Assembly (NCBI GenBank): GCA_028736075.1
Contig: CP117875.1
Coordinates: 2,356,001-2,420,000, forward strand
Direction: 5' to 3'
Source of the DNA: Chryseobacterium sp. KACC 21268
Lineage (GTDB): Bacteria; Bacteroidota; Bacteroidia; Flavobacteriales; Weeksellaceae
Length of the DNA: 64,000 nucleotides
Shown: one piece after another, positions 52,857 through 61,634 of the stretch
Layout of the letters: each line of letters starts with the position of its first letter
Position numbering within the stretch: the stretch's first letter is position 1
Notes under the pieces: generated by a model
Seen by the model: only the letters and a program-made list of their open reading frames with translations
Told to the model about the DNA's origin: nothing
The model's database searches: none
Translations under genes and position numbers: made by a program

Positions 52857-53540
52857 ATGAAAATAAAATTCCTCGGACAAAACTGTTTTTTGTTCACATA
52901 CAACGGAAAAACTATTCTTGCGGACCCTTTCTACAATTATCAGAAAGAGAAATCAGGATTTGACATCACCGCTCAAAAAATTGATTATGTGTTAATTACG
53001 CACGCACACGGCGACCATATCGCGGACGTGAAAGAGGTGTTAGAAAATCATCCGGATGCAACCGTAATTGGTCAGCCGGAGATTTGTGGTTATTTCAAGC
53101 ACACAAATAATATCGATATCAACTTCGGTGGTTCTGCCAAGATTGAAGATTTGAAGATTTCTATGGTTCCTGCCTTACACACGAGCTCTTTTCCGGACGG
53201 TTCTTACGGCGGATTGGCTTCTGGCTATATTTTCAGATTTGCTGACGGTAGAAACCTTTATTTGGCTGGAGACACGGGCGTGACGGCTGAGATGAGTTTG
53301 TTTCCGCAGGTTTTCGGGAAATTGGATTTGTCGATTCTACCAGTTGGAAAACATTACACGATGTGTCCTAGAAAAGCGGCTTTCGCAGCATCAGAACTAT
53401 TGAAAACACCAAAAGTGATTGGCTGTCATTTCGATACTTTCCCACCAATCGAAATCAATCACGAAGAAGCTAAAAAGCATTTCTCTGATAAGAATATCGA
53501 ATTTACATTACCAGAATTAGGACAGGAATTTGAGTTCTAA
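52857..53540 (+). CDS. Metal-dependent hydrolase of the UPF0173 type
   Basis: A 227-residue metallo-beta-lactamase-fold protein. The zinc motif is T-H-A-H-G-D-H-I-A-D; a second histidine occurs in P-A-L-H-T-S, D in A-G-D-T-G, and a later H in I-G-C-H-F-D-T-F. Related to YtkL/UPF0173 proteins; substrate unknown. It follows menA after 14 bp and may be cotranscribed. Confidence 0.9.
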   Translation: MKIKFLGQNCFLFTYNGKTILADPFYNYQKEKSGFDITAQKIDYVLITHAHGDHIADVKEVLENHPDATVIGQPEICGYFKHTNNIDINFGGSAKIEDLKISMVPALHTSSFPDGSYGGLASGYIFRFADGRNLYLAGDTGVTAEMSLFPQVFGKLDLSILPVGKHYTMCPRKAAFAASELLKTPKVIGCHFDTFPPIEINHEEAKKHFSDKNIEFTLPELGQEFEF

Positions 53541-53614
53541 ACAAAAAAAATTAAGAGATTAAGTAGTTCAAATTTGAAACTGTCTTAATCTCTTAACTTT
53601 AAAAAATAAAAAAT

Positions 53615-53707
53615 GGCAAGCTACCTAAATCACACCGCTACGACCAATTACCTTTGCTGCGTTCCCACCCTGGAGGATTCTCAGGAGCTGGTTGTTTAGG
53701 ACTTGCC
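53615..53707 (-). ncRNA. ffs: Signal recognition particle RNA (small bacterial type)
   Basis: Minus strand. The conserved SRP domain IV appears as CAGGGTGGGAACGCAGCAA (with the GGAA tetraloop context) and the ends GGCAAG and CTTGCC pair to close the hairpin. The 5' end lies at about 53707, 4 bases after an exact TATCTTTG promoter element. Length about 93 nt. This accounts for most of the 290-bp gap before the DUF4199 gene. Confidence 0.93.
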
Positions 53708-53711
53708 GGTG

Positions 53712-53719
53712 CAAAGATA
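53712..53719 (-). promoter_or_regulatory. Promoter -7 element of the SRP RNA
   Basis: Minus-strand TATCTTTG, an exact TAnnTTTG element, placed 4-5 bases before the expected 5' end of the RNA. Confidence 0.75.
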
Positions 53720-53830
53720 GAAAAATTAAGAAAAAAGAAAAAGGAAAAGAGAGAAAAGAAATGATGACGACTCTAGATTGTTGATAGTCAGTTTGAAATA
53801 TTTATCTCTTTTATCAAAAATTAAAAAATT

Positions 53831-54418
53831 ATGACAAAAACCCCTGTAACAATAGGTTTTATTTTATACGCGCTCACAATGTTGGCATTCTTCATTGTGT
53901 ACTATTTCTTCGCAAACGCCAACTATTTTGAGACCACAATGCAGGTCAATGCCTTTGGGATGACGTTCTTGTATGTCTTGGCTGGTTTTGCTTCAACCTA
54001 TTGGTTAAGAGTTGGTACGTTAATTACTTATCCTCAAGCTTTTAAACAAACGTTTTTAACACTTTTCACGGGCGGTGTTTTGTCGATGTTTTCCATTTTT
54101 GCATTCCTAAATTATGTAGATACAGACGCACGGGATTTGCTCAATCACCAGTATATTCAGACCGAACTTGACAATTTGGATGAATCTTACGCTAAATTGA
54201 AAGTGGAAGCGGCCAATCAAAAAGACCGCACTAAAGTAAAAGACCTGGAAGAAAATTACACCGGCGCAAAACTGGCTAGGGAAGCAGCGTTGAAGGAAAA
54301 CAGGAATTATTTTTCTTTCAAATTTATGTCCGCAGTTTTTGGTGGCTTTTTACTATTTTATCTACTTTTGTCTATTATCATCGCAGGGTTTTTGAAGAAC
54401 AAAAAACGCTACGAGTAG
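53831..54418 (+). CDS. DUF4199 membrane protein
   Basis: A 195-residue protein with three membrane helices in the first 90 residues, a charged helical loop (about 110-155) and a last helix at about 165-188. The layout and the ending F-M-S-A-V-F-G-G-F-L-L-F-Y-L-L-L-S-I-I-I-A fit the DUF4199 family, common in Bacteroidetes and without known function. Confidence 0.8.
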   Translation: MTKTPVTIGFILYALTMLAFFIVYYFFANANYFETTMQVNAFGMTFLYVLAGFASTYWLRVGTLITYPQAFKQTFLTLFTGGVLSMFSIFAFLNYVDTDARDLLNHQYIQTELDNLDESYAKLKVEAANQKDRTKVKDLEENYTGAKLAREAALKENRNYFSFKFMSAVFGGFLLFYLLLSIIIAGFLKNKKRYE

Positions 54419-54475
54419 AAGATTTGTGTTTTTTGAAAAATCACTTATTAAATTATAATTAATCATTTGTAATTT

Positions 54476-54503
54476 ATACGTATCTTTACTAAAACAATAC
54501 GTA
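54476..54503 (+). promoter_or_regulatory. Twin operator before the antitoxin-PIN operon
   Basis: ATACGTAT (54476-54483, itself a palindrome) and ATACGTA (54497-54503) are 21 bp apart and enclose a TATCTTTA element (54481-54488) close to TAnnTTTG. The second copy ends at the base before the ATG. Autoregulation by the antitoxin is likely. Confidence 0.65.
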
Positions 54504-54752
54504 ATGACGACCAAACTTACCTTGACTGTAGAAAAGTCAGTTATTGAAAAAGCAAAAAAATACGCCAAAGGTACTCAGAGAAGTCTTTCTGAGATGGTGC
54601 AAAAGTATTTGGAAACTTTGGTAGAGAGTCCAAAAGAAGATCGTGAACTCTCTCCAAAAATAAAAAAATTGGCAGGAAGTTTGAAAATGCCAGAGGATGT
54701 TGATTATGATAAAGCTCTTGATGACTATTACAGAGAAAAATACAAACTGTAA
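54504..54752 (+). CDS. Antitoxin of a PIN-domain toxin-antitoxin pair (DUF6364-like)
   Basis: An 82-residue protein with a ribbon-helix-helix start: T-L-T-V-E-K-S-V-I-E-K-A-K-K-Y-A-K-G-T-Q-R-S-L-S-E-M-V is like the DUF6364 group of antitoxins. The Lys-rich and acidic C-terminus would bind the toxin. Its stop overlaps the toxin start. Confidence 0.85.
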   Translation: MTTKLTLTVEKSVIEKAKKYAKGTQRSLSEMVQKYLETLVESPKEDRELSPKIKKLAGSLKMPEDVDYDKALDDYYREKYKL

Positions 54753-55177
54753 TGAAGTACTTTATTGACACAAATTTGATTCTCGATTTTTTATCTGGCA
54801 GAGAACCTTTTGCCGAAAATGCTAATGCTATTTTTAATTTGGCCTACAATAATCAAATAACACTTTTTGCATCTTCTCAATCTATTTTAACTTCTCATTA
54901 TATTTTGAAAAAAGCGTTTGCAGAAGATAAAGTAAGGAAAAGTTTATCTGAAATTCTTGACCTAATAGAAGTTGTTTCTGTCACGAAATCTATTTTGCAG
55001 AAAGCTCTAAAATCTAAGCACAAAGATTATGAAGATGCTGTACAAATATTTTGTGCTCATCACATCGAAAACTTGGAGGGCATTATAACAAGAGATTTGA
55101 AAGATTTTTCCACATCCGAAATTCCTGTTTTTGCACCAGACGAAGCTTTAAATCTCATTCAAAAGAAATATCTTTGA
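54752..55177 (+). CDS. PIN-domain toxin (VapC-like ribonuclease)
   Basis: A 141-residue PIN protein. D6 in F-I-D-T-N-L-I-L-D, acidic residues in K-D-Y-E-D-A-V-Q and I-T-R-D-L-K-D-F form the metal site. The antitoxin gene overlaps it (TAATG). The RNA target is unknown; relatives cut tRNA or rRNA. Confidence 0.9.
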   Translation: MKYFIDTNLILDFLSGREPFAENANAIFNLAYNNQITLFASSQSILTSHYILKKAFAEDKVRKSLSEILDLIEVVSVTKSILQKALKSKHKDYEDAVQIFCAHHIENLEGIITRDLKDFSTSEIPVFAPDEALNLIQKKYL

Positions 55178-55203
55178 CCTTTTAAAATCTACCCTTTTTA
55201 TCA

Positions 55204-56157
55204 ATGAATCTCTCAATAATCATCCCATTACTCAACGAGCAAGACTCTCTGGAAGAGCTGTTCACCAGGATTGACACCGTTTGTCAGGCCAACAAGCTGT
55301 CTTACGAAGTTTGGTTCATAGATGACGGAAGCACCGACCTCTCTTGGTCCATCATCGAAAATCTGAAAATCCAGCATCCGCAAATCCACGGGATTAAATT
55401 CTCCAAAAACTACGGAAAATCACAAGCACTTCACGCTGCTTTCGAAAAGGTAAATGGTGATGTTATTATCACGATGGACGCTGATTTACAGGACTTTCCG
55501 GAAGAAATTCCTGAACTTTACGAAATGGTAAAAGTAGGAAATTACGACATCGTTTCCGGTTGGAAAAAGAAACGTTTTGATAATGTGATGACCAAAAATA
55601 TTCCGTCAAAATTATTCAATTCTGCAGCTAGAAAAGTGTCCGGCGTTTCGCTTCACGATTTCAATTGCGGACTGAAAGCCTACAAAAAACAAGTAGTGAA
55701 ATCCATCGATGTTTACGGCGATATGCACAGATATATTCCAGTTTTGGCGGCCAATGCAGGTTTCAGAAATATTACGGAAAAACCGGTTCAGCACCAGGCA
55801 AGACCTTATGGAACTTCGAAATTTGGGACGGAAAGATTTGTTCGCGGATTTTTGGATTTGGTGACACTTTGGTTCGTTAGCAGATTTGGCGGAAGACCGA
55901 TGCATTTCTTTGGCGCAGCGGGAACTTTGATGTTTATCATTGGATTTTTGTCAGCCATTTGGTTGGGAATTTCAAAGCTTATTGATGTTTATATCTTCAA
56001 AGTTTACGGAAATCTAATTGCGGATAATCCTTGGTTTTTCATTGCTTTGACGATGATGATAATGGGAAGTTTGCTTTTCGTTGCTGGATTCTTAGGTGAA
56101 TTGATTATCAGAACAAATCGGGAACATAAGAATTATCATATTGAGGAATTAATTTAA
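55204..56157 (+). CDS. Family 2 glycosyltransferase (GtrB/ArnC-like)
   Basis: A 317-residue enzyme. The GT-A domain has I-I-P-L-L-N-E-Q-D-S-L, W-F-I-D-D-G-S-T-D and D-A-D-L-Q-D-F-P; two membrane helices at about 233-258 and 276-300 follow. This is the dolichyl/undecaprenyl-phosphate sugar transferase type. Substrate and target (O-antigen, lipid A or others) are not shown. Confidence 0.92.
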   Translation: MNLSIIIPLLNEQDSLEELFTRIDTVCQANKLSYEVWFIDDGSTDLSWSIIENLKIQHPQIHGIKFSKNYGKSQALHAAFEKVNGDVIITMDADLQDFPEEIPELYEMVKVGNYDIVSGWKKKRFDNVMTKNIPSKLFNSAARKVSGVSLHDFNCGLKAYKKQVVKSIDVYGDMHRYIPVLAANAGFRNITEKPVQHQARPYGTSKFGTERFVRGFLDLVTLWFVSRFGGRPMHFFGAAGTLMFIIGFLSAIWLGISKLIDVYIFKVYGNLIADNPWFFIALTMMIMGSLLFVAGFLGELIIRTNREHKNYHIEELI

Positions 56158-56194
56158 ACGAGATAATTACACGGATCAATCTCAATTAAATTTT

Positions 56195-57679
56195 ATGGAA
56201 TTAAACAAATTCATTTGGAATAATTATAAAGAAAGTAAGGAGGGGCAAGAGTTAATATCTTTTTTCAAAGATGGAGATTTTAATGAAATCCTATCAAGAT
56301 TTATTGATAAAAAGAACAAAGATTTAGAATATTATAATCATACTTTAAATGTCTTCTCGCAATGTGAATTTGAATTTGATGAGAAAAATGGCATCACTGA
56401 AAATGCTAAAAACTTATTCAATTATTTCATAGAAAATGGTTTGATTCTGGAAGATGAGGAAGGCGAATTTTCTTATTTTGAAAAAGAAGATTATGATTTC
56501 CTTTTAGATGTAATTGAACCTTATTCTTTATATCTATTTGATGTTTTTCCGGATTATTTTTTTCCTTATTTTTTCAAATTAGAGTTTGCAAAATTTCAAA
56601 AAATATGTGATACATTCAATATTAATATTCCTAAAGTTCCACTAAAAAATAATAAAAAAGAAAGGCTCAATTATTACTTAAAATTATGTAATGTTTTCTT
56701 TGAATTCAGACAAAATAATGATATAGATGGATTTGAGTTTTCCTCATTTCTGTATGATTTCGCTCCAAAATATATTGGTTTTAAAGAAGTCGAAAATTTA
56801 CCAGAGCCTACTAATATTTGGCTTTGTGGAGGAGCAAAGGAAGATTATCCATATTTATTAAAAGCGACTTCATATACGACTTATTTTTGGCAAGGAAATG
56901 AGGATACAAAAAGAGGAGATATAATCGTAATGTATTGCCTTTCTCCAAAAAGTAATATTGAATTTGTTTGCAGGGCGCTTAATGATGGTGTCAGAGACCC
57001 ATTTTTTCATTATTATGGAAGTATAACTTTAGGCCATATAAAAAAAGTTGAAGCAATTCATATTTCTCAGATTAAAGCTGACGAACATTTAAAAAATCTT
57101 CCAATCGTTAAAAAAAATCTTCAAGGTGTAAATGGAACTCAAATTAATAATGAAGATTATAAAAGGATTTTATATTTATTAGAAGAAAAAGGTGAAGATA
57201 TATCTAGATTACCTAAGTTTTCTATTGTTGATTTTAAATTAAACTTTGATTGCATAAATGAAAGGGATGTAGAGATTAAAATTGTTGAACCATTCCTTGA
57301 ACAACTCAATTTTTCAGAAAACGACTGGCTTCGCCAATTCTCTGTAAGAATGGGAAGAGGAGAACGGAATTATCCAGATTACGTTTTCTTTGCGGATAAA
57401 AACAAAGGCTATGAAAAAGCAAAAATGCTTTTGGAAACAAAATTCATTATTAAAAACAATAGAGAATTAGAAGATACTTTTCAACAAGCTCATTCTTATG
57501 CATTACGATTAGAAGCACAAAAAATCGTAATTTGCGATAAAGATTTTGTTTGGATTTATTCAAGAAAAAATGATAGTTTCGACAGAACAAAATATTTTAA
57601 ATTTAATTGGCAAGAGATTAATAATCCTGACATTTATAACCAAATTAAAAAGTTAATTGGTAAAGATTTTATTAAATGA
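56195..57679 (+). CDS. EVE-like domain fused to a PD-(D/E)XK nuclease; candidate modification-dependent restriction enzyme
   Basis: A 494-residue single protein. Residues 1-200 are a helical, acidic region without recognised motif. Residues about 207-320 resemble an EVE/PUA-like modified-base reader: N-I-W-L-C-G-G, Y-T-T-Y-F-W-Q-G, R-G-D-I-I-V-M-Y-C and the S-I-T-L-G-H-I-K-K-V-E-A strand. Residues about 355-450 match the N-terminal nuclease of type I R proteins: E-P-F-L, P394-D395-Y, E414-T-K416 and Q-Q-A-H-S-Y-A with Q431. EVE domains fused to nucleases are known in modification-dependent restriction; this particular combination I do not recall. It is followed by a GIN lipoprotein with a 4-bp overlap. 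Confidence 0.75.
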   Translation: MELNKFIWNNYKESKEGQELISFFKDGDFNEILSRFIDKKNKDLEYYNHTLNVFSQCEFEFDEKNGITENAKNLFNYFIENGLILEDEEGEFSYFEKEDYDFLLDVIEPYSLYLFDVFPDYFFPYFFKLEFAKFQKICDTFNINIPKVPLKNNKKERLNYYLKLCNVFFEFRQNNDIDGFEFSSFLYDFAPKYIGFKEVENLPEPTNIWLCGGAKEDYPYLLKATSYTTYFWQGNEDTKRGDIIVMYCLSPKSNIEFVCRALNDGVRDPFFHYYGSITLGHIKKVEAIHISQIKADEHLKNLPIVKKNLQGVNGTQINNEDYKRILYLLEEKGEDISRLPKFSIVDFKLNFDCINERDVEIKIVEPFLEQLNFSENDWLRQFSVRMGRGERNYPDYVFFADKNKGYEKAKMLLETKFIIKNNRELEDTFQQAHSYALRLEAQKIVICDKDFVWIYSRKNDSFDRTKYFKFNWQEINNPDIYNQIKKLIGKDFIK

Positions 57680-58377
57680 GAAAACTAATATATTTATTTT
57701 CGATAATAGCAATCGTTTCCTGCGGAAAAGTAACACCAAAAGGTGAGATTCAATCGAAAGATGTTGAATTGGCCGAGTTTTCAAAACTTGATTTGAAAGG
57801 GAAATTCCGAGTGTTTTATATTCAAAGTCCACACAATTTCGTGAATGTGGAAACTTATCCAAACGTTTTCGAAAATCTGAAAATCGAAGTTAAAGACAAA
57901 AACTTATCTATTACGGAGAAAAGTGCAACAGATAAAGTTGACTTTTATAATATTACTATCTACGGAAAAAATCCTTTTGATGATATTAAAATATCTGATT
58001 CAGTGGAACTTAATATCTCCAGCCAGATGAAAGTTGAAAATTTTTCACTTCATTTGAAAGATAATGCTAAATTTATAGGTTCAGTGATTTCAGAAAAGTC
58101 GACCATCGAAATGTTGAATAAAAGTAGAGCTAACTTGTTGGGAAAAACAACTTTAGCAAAAATTAACATCAGAGATACAGCGAGCATTATTTCACCGTAT
58201 TGGTACATCAAAGATTTGGAAATCGAGTCCCAAAACGGAAATTATGCAGAACTGAATGTGGATGAGGAAATCAAAGGTAAAATCGGAAATACTTCAAAAT
58301 TGATTTATTACGGAAATCCTTCGAAAAAATTGAAAGTCACTGAGAAAGCGACCATCGAGAATAAGAAAATTAATTAA
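57676..58377 (+). CDS. GIN-domain (DUF2807) lipoprotein
   Basis: A 233-residue protein with lipobox I-V-S-C (C16) and a beta-helix-type body (F-S-K-L-D-L-K-G-K-F-R-V-F-Y, K-V-E-N-F-S-L-H-L-K-D-N-A-K-F). Similar in class to the protein at 49163 but without its serine-rich repeats. Its ATG overlaps the stop of the restriction-like gene. Confidence 0.8.
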   Translation: MRKLIYLFSIIAIVSCGKVTPKGEIQSKDVELAEFSKLDLKGKFRVFYIQSPHNFVNVETYPNVFENLKIEVKDKNLSITEKSATDKVDFYNITIYGKNPFDDIKISDSVELNISSQMKVENFSLHLKDNAKFIGSVISEKSTIEMLNKSRANLLGKTTLAKINIRDTASIISPYWYIKDLEIESQNGNYAELNVDEEIKGKIGNTSKLIYYGNPSKKLKVTEKATIENKKIN

Positions 58378-58400
58378 ATAAACTACAAACTAAAAAATAA

Positions 58401-60125
58401 ATGTCAGATACAACACCAACTTTAGATAAAGCAAAACTTTGGCTTTCCGAAACATTTGACGAAGAAACCAGAAAAAAAGTTCAAACTTTGATCGATTCCG
58501 AATCTCCAGATCTGGAAGATTCTTTCTACAGAGAATTAGAATTCGGAACTGGCGGAATGCGCGGCATAATGGGCGTTGGGACCAATCGTCTTAATAAATA
58601 TACATTAGGACAAGCGACTCAAGGTCTAGCCAACTATCTTCATCAGCAATTTTCCGGCGAGGAAATCAAAGTGGCGATTGCTTATGATGTGAGACATAAT
58701 TCTAAGGAATTCGGGAAAGTGGTGGCTGATGTTTTGACGGCTAACGGAATCAAGGTTTTGTTGTTCAAAGATCACCGTCCAACGCCGGAATTGTCCTTCA
58801 CCGTTCGTGATAAAAAATGTAACGCTGGAATCGTTTTGACGGCTTCTCATAATCCACCTGAATATAATGGTTATAAGGTTTATTGGAATGACGGTGCGCA
58901 AATCGTTCCGCCAGATGACGAAAATATCATCAGAGAAGTTTATGCAACCAAATTCGAAAATATCAAGTTTGATGGAAACGATGATTTGATAGAATGGATT
59001 GGCGATGATCAGGATGATGTTTACGTTGATGCTTGTATGGAAAACTCTCTTTATCAGAATGTTGGTAGGGATAATTTGAATATCGTTTTCACATCCATCC
59101 ACGGAACAACCTACACAACTGTTCCAAAAGCACTTAAAAAAGCTGGATTTACAAAAGTGGATCTGGTGCAGGAACAAATGATTCCAAGCGGAAACTTTCC
59201 AACTGTTGCTTCCCCAAATCCAGAAGAGCCAGCAGCACTTTCTATGGCGATGGACCTTGCGGAAATTACCAATGCTGATATCGTGATCGGAACAGATCCA
59301 GATGGCGACAGATTGGGAATTGCAGTGAGAAATCTTGAAGGCGAAATCCAATTGTTGAATGGAAATCAATGTAATACAATTCTTACTTATTATATATTAG
59401 ATCAATGGAAAAAAGCGGGGAAAATTACCGGAAAAGAATTCATTGGTTCTACGATTGTGACGTCTGATATTTTCTTTGATGTTGCAGAGAAATTCGGTGT
59501 TGACTGCAAAGTTGGATTGACCGGTTTCAAATGGATCGGGAAAATGATCCGTGATTTTGAAGGTCAGGAAAAGTTCATTTGCGGTGGCGAAGAGAGTTTC
59601 GGATTTATGACCGGAGATTTCGTGAGAGACAAGGATTCTTGCGGTTCTATCTTGACAGCTTGTGAGATCGCTGCTTGGTGTAAAGCCAATGGAACGACAG
59701 TTTATCAATATATGATTGATATCTACAAAGAAGTTGGATTCTACTATGAAGGCTTGATCAACGTAGTGAGAAAGGGAAGAAGTGGTGCAGAAGAGATCCA
59801 GGAAATGATGAAGAACTTCCGCGAAAATCCTCCAAAAGAAATCGCTGGTTCTCCTGTGGAAGAAGTAAAAGATTTCAAAGAGCAAACTTGTTTTGTGGTT
59901 TCCAAAAACGAGAAAAAGGTGATGGATGATATTCCAAAATCTAACGTTTTGATCTATTATACCCAAGATGGAACCAAGGTTTGCGTGCGTCCTTCCGGAA
60001 CTGAGCCGAAGATCAAATTCTATGTTTCTGTGAAAGATTCTATAACTTCTGAGCAAGATTTCGTAGAAAAGCTTCCTAAGTTGGAAGAGAAGATCAATAA
60101 AGTAAAACAGGATCTCAACCTGTAA
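58401..60125 (+). CDS. Phosphoglucomutase / phosphohexomutase
   Basis: A 574-residue alpha-D-phosphohexomutase interconverting sugar-1- and sugar-6-phosphates. All family motifs are present: the active serine in T-A-S-H-N-P-P-E-Y-N-G-Y, metal loop D-P-D-G-D-R, sugar loop G-G-E-E-S-F-G and phosphate loop R-P-S-G-T-E-P-K. The N-terminal half-domain has the E-F-G-T-G-G-M-R-G-I segment of the PGM/PMM group. Two long minus-strand frames opposite it are shadows. Confidence 0.94.
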   Translation: MSDTTPTLDKAKLWLSETFDEETRKKVQTLIDSESPDLEDSFYRELEFGTGGMRGIMGVGTNRLNKYTLGQATQGLANYLHQQFSGEEIKVAIAYDVRHNSKEFGKVVADVLTANGIKVLLFKDHRPTPELSFTVRDKKCNAGIVLTASHNPPEYNGYKVYWNDGAQIVPPDDENIIREVYATKFENIKFDGNDDLIEWIGDDQDDVYVDACMENSLYQNVGRDNLNIVFTSIHGTTYTTVPKALKKAGFTKVDLVQEQMIPSGNFPTVASPNPEEPAALSMAMDLAEITNADIVIGTDPDGDRLGIAVRNLEGEIQLLNGNQCNTILTYYILDQWKKAGKITGKEFIGSTIVTSDIFFDVAEKFGVDCKVGLTGFKWIGKMIRDFEGQEKFICGGEESFGFMTGDFVRDKDSCGSILTACEIAAWCKANGTTVYQYMIDIYKEVGFYYEGLINVVRKGRSGAEEIQEMMKNFRENPPKEIAGSPVEEVKDFKEQTCFVVSKNEKKVMDDIPKSNVLIYYTQDGTKVCVRPSGTEPKIKFYVSVKDSITSEQDFVEKLPKLEEKINKVKQDLNL

Positions 60126-60171
60126 TTGAAAATTTTATTTGAATTAAATATTATCTAAAATATTTTAATGG

Positions 60172-60219
60172 AAAAGTTCTCAATTGTTAAAGTCATTTAA
60201 TTTTTGGGAACTTTTTTTT
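60172..60219 (+). terminator. Intrinsic terminator after the phosphohexomutase gene
   Basis: AAAAGTTCTC at 60172-60181 pairs with GGGAACTTTT at 60206-60215 (one T-G pair), and the T run goes to 60219. The loop is long (24 bases). Confidence 0.7.
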
Positions 60220-60321
60220 GATGTAAGTTGAATTACTCAGCTACATTTAAGACCTTTGTAAAACTATAAAAAGAATAAAATCAGATCCTAAGTCTGAATA
60301 ATAACATCTAAAATCAATAAA

Positions 60322-61575
60322 GTGAAAGTATCAAAACTCGCATCTAACCTCATTGGTTCAGAGATTATCAAAATCGGAAATGAAGTGAATGACCTGAAAG
60401 CGAAAGGTGCACAAATCTCAAACCTAACTATTGGCGACCTTAATTCCAACATTTATCCAATTCCTCAGGAGTTGAAAGACGGAATCCAGAAAGCTTATAA
60501 GAATAATCTTACCAATTACCCACCAGCAAACGGTTTGCAATCTCTGAGAGCTTCCGTGAGTAATGATCTTAAAAAACGTTGGAATCTGGATTATTCTGCC
60601 AATGATATTTTGATTACAGCTGGTTCAAGACCTTTGATATACGCCGTTTTCAAAACAATTGTGGACGAAGGTGACAAAGTGATCTACCCGATTCCTTCTT
60701 GGAACAACAACCATTATGCTTATTTGACGAGTGCCAATGCAGTTGAAGTCCAAACGCAGGAATCCAATAATTTCTTGCCAACAGCCGACGATTTGAGACC
60801 ACATTTGGAAGGTGCAGTTCTACTTTGTCTTTGTTCTCCACTGAATCCGACTGGAACAATGTTCACAAAAGAACAGTTGTCTGACATCTGTGAATTGGTT
60901 TTAGAAGAAAATAAAAAAAGAGGTGAGGACGAAAAACCGCTTTATTTGATGTACGATCAAATCTATGCGATGCTGACATTTGGTTCAGATCATCACGATC
61001 CGGTAAGTCTTTTCCCAGAAATGAAAGATTACACGATCTATGTGGACGGAACGTCTAAATGCTTTGCAGCGACTGGCGTTCGAGTTGGTTGGGGATTCGG
61101 ACCAAGTTTGGTGATTGACAAAATGAAAGCTTTGCTAACTCACGTAGGTGCTTGGGCACCGAAACCAGAGCAGGAAGCTGTTGCTGAATTTTTAGCTGAT
61201 GATTCTGCTGTTGACAATTTCTTAGAAGATTATAAAGGAAAACTTAACAACAGTTTGAAAGAACTTCACGCGGGAATTCAGGAATTGAAAAATAATGGTT
61301 TTGCAGTTGAAAGCATTTCACCAATGGGCGCACTTTATTTGACAATCAAATTGGATTACCTCGGGAAAACTGCGCCAGACGGTAAATTAATCGAAAATTC
61401 TACAGATCTTGTTTTCTATTTGATCAATAATGCAGGAATGGCTTTGGTTCCGTTCTCCGCATTTGGAAATGACAAATCTGTACCTTGGTTTAGAGCATCA
61501 ATAGGCGGTTGTTCGCTAGATGATATCAAAGATTGCCTTCCTAAATTGAAAAAAGCGCTTGAAAATTTGAAATAA
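60322..61575 (+). CDS. Pyridoxal-phosphate aminotransferase (class I/II)
   Basis: A 417-residue aminotransferase starting at GTG 60322. S-P-L-N-P-T-G-T-M-F lies around residue 172, the PLP lysine is in D-G-T-S-K-C-F-A-A-T-G-V-R-V-G-W, and R-A-S-I-G-G near the end binds the carboxylate. Class I/II fold; aspartate- or alanine-type substrate cannot be told from sequence. No nearby pathway gene helps. Confidence 0.9.
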   Translation: MKVSKLASNLIGSEIIKIGNEVNDLKAKGAQISNLTIGDLNSNIYPIPQELKDGIQKAYKNNLTNYPPANGLQSLRASVSNDLKKRWNLDYSANDILITAGSRPLIYAVFKTIVDEGDKVIYPIPSWNNNHYAYLTSANAVEVQTQESNNFLPTADDLRPHLEGAVLLCLCSPLNPTGTMFTKEQLSDICELVLEENKKRGEDEKPLYLMYDQIYAMLTFGSDHHDPVSLFPEMKDYTIYVDGTSKCFAATGVRVGWGFGPSLVIDKMKALLTHVGAWAPKPEQEAVAEFLADDSAVDNFLEDYKGKLNNSLKELHAGIQELKNNGFAVESISPMGALYLTIKLDYLGKTAPDGKLIENSTDLVFYLINNAGMALVPFSAFGNDKSVPWFRASIGGCSLDDIKDCLPKLKKALENLK

Positions 61576-61618
61576 TTGGAAAAAATTCGTTTTTGACTTG
61601 GAAAAATTTCTATCTTTG
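61576..61618 (+). promoter_or_regulatory. Promoter with direct repeats before the second Xre-RES operon
   Basis: TTGGAAAAAATT (61576-61587) and TTGGAAAAATTT (61598-61609) are 22 bp apart and precede an exact -7 element TATCTTTG (61611-61618), with TTG at 61593-61595 as a -33 candidate. The first antitoxin ATG in frame with the domain is 61635, 17 bp on. Confidence 0.65.
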
Positions 61619-61634
61619 TGGAAAGGAAAAAGAA

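Noticed and set aside
58626-60056. Two long minus-strand frames (247 and 219 codons) opposite the phosphohexomutase gene
   Set aside because: They lie wholly within a gene with every family motif intact, have Ile/Phe/His-rich composition and no recognisable domain. They are shadows of the coding strand.
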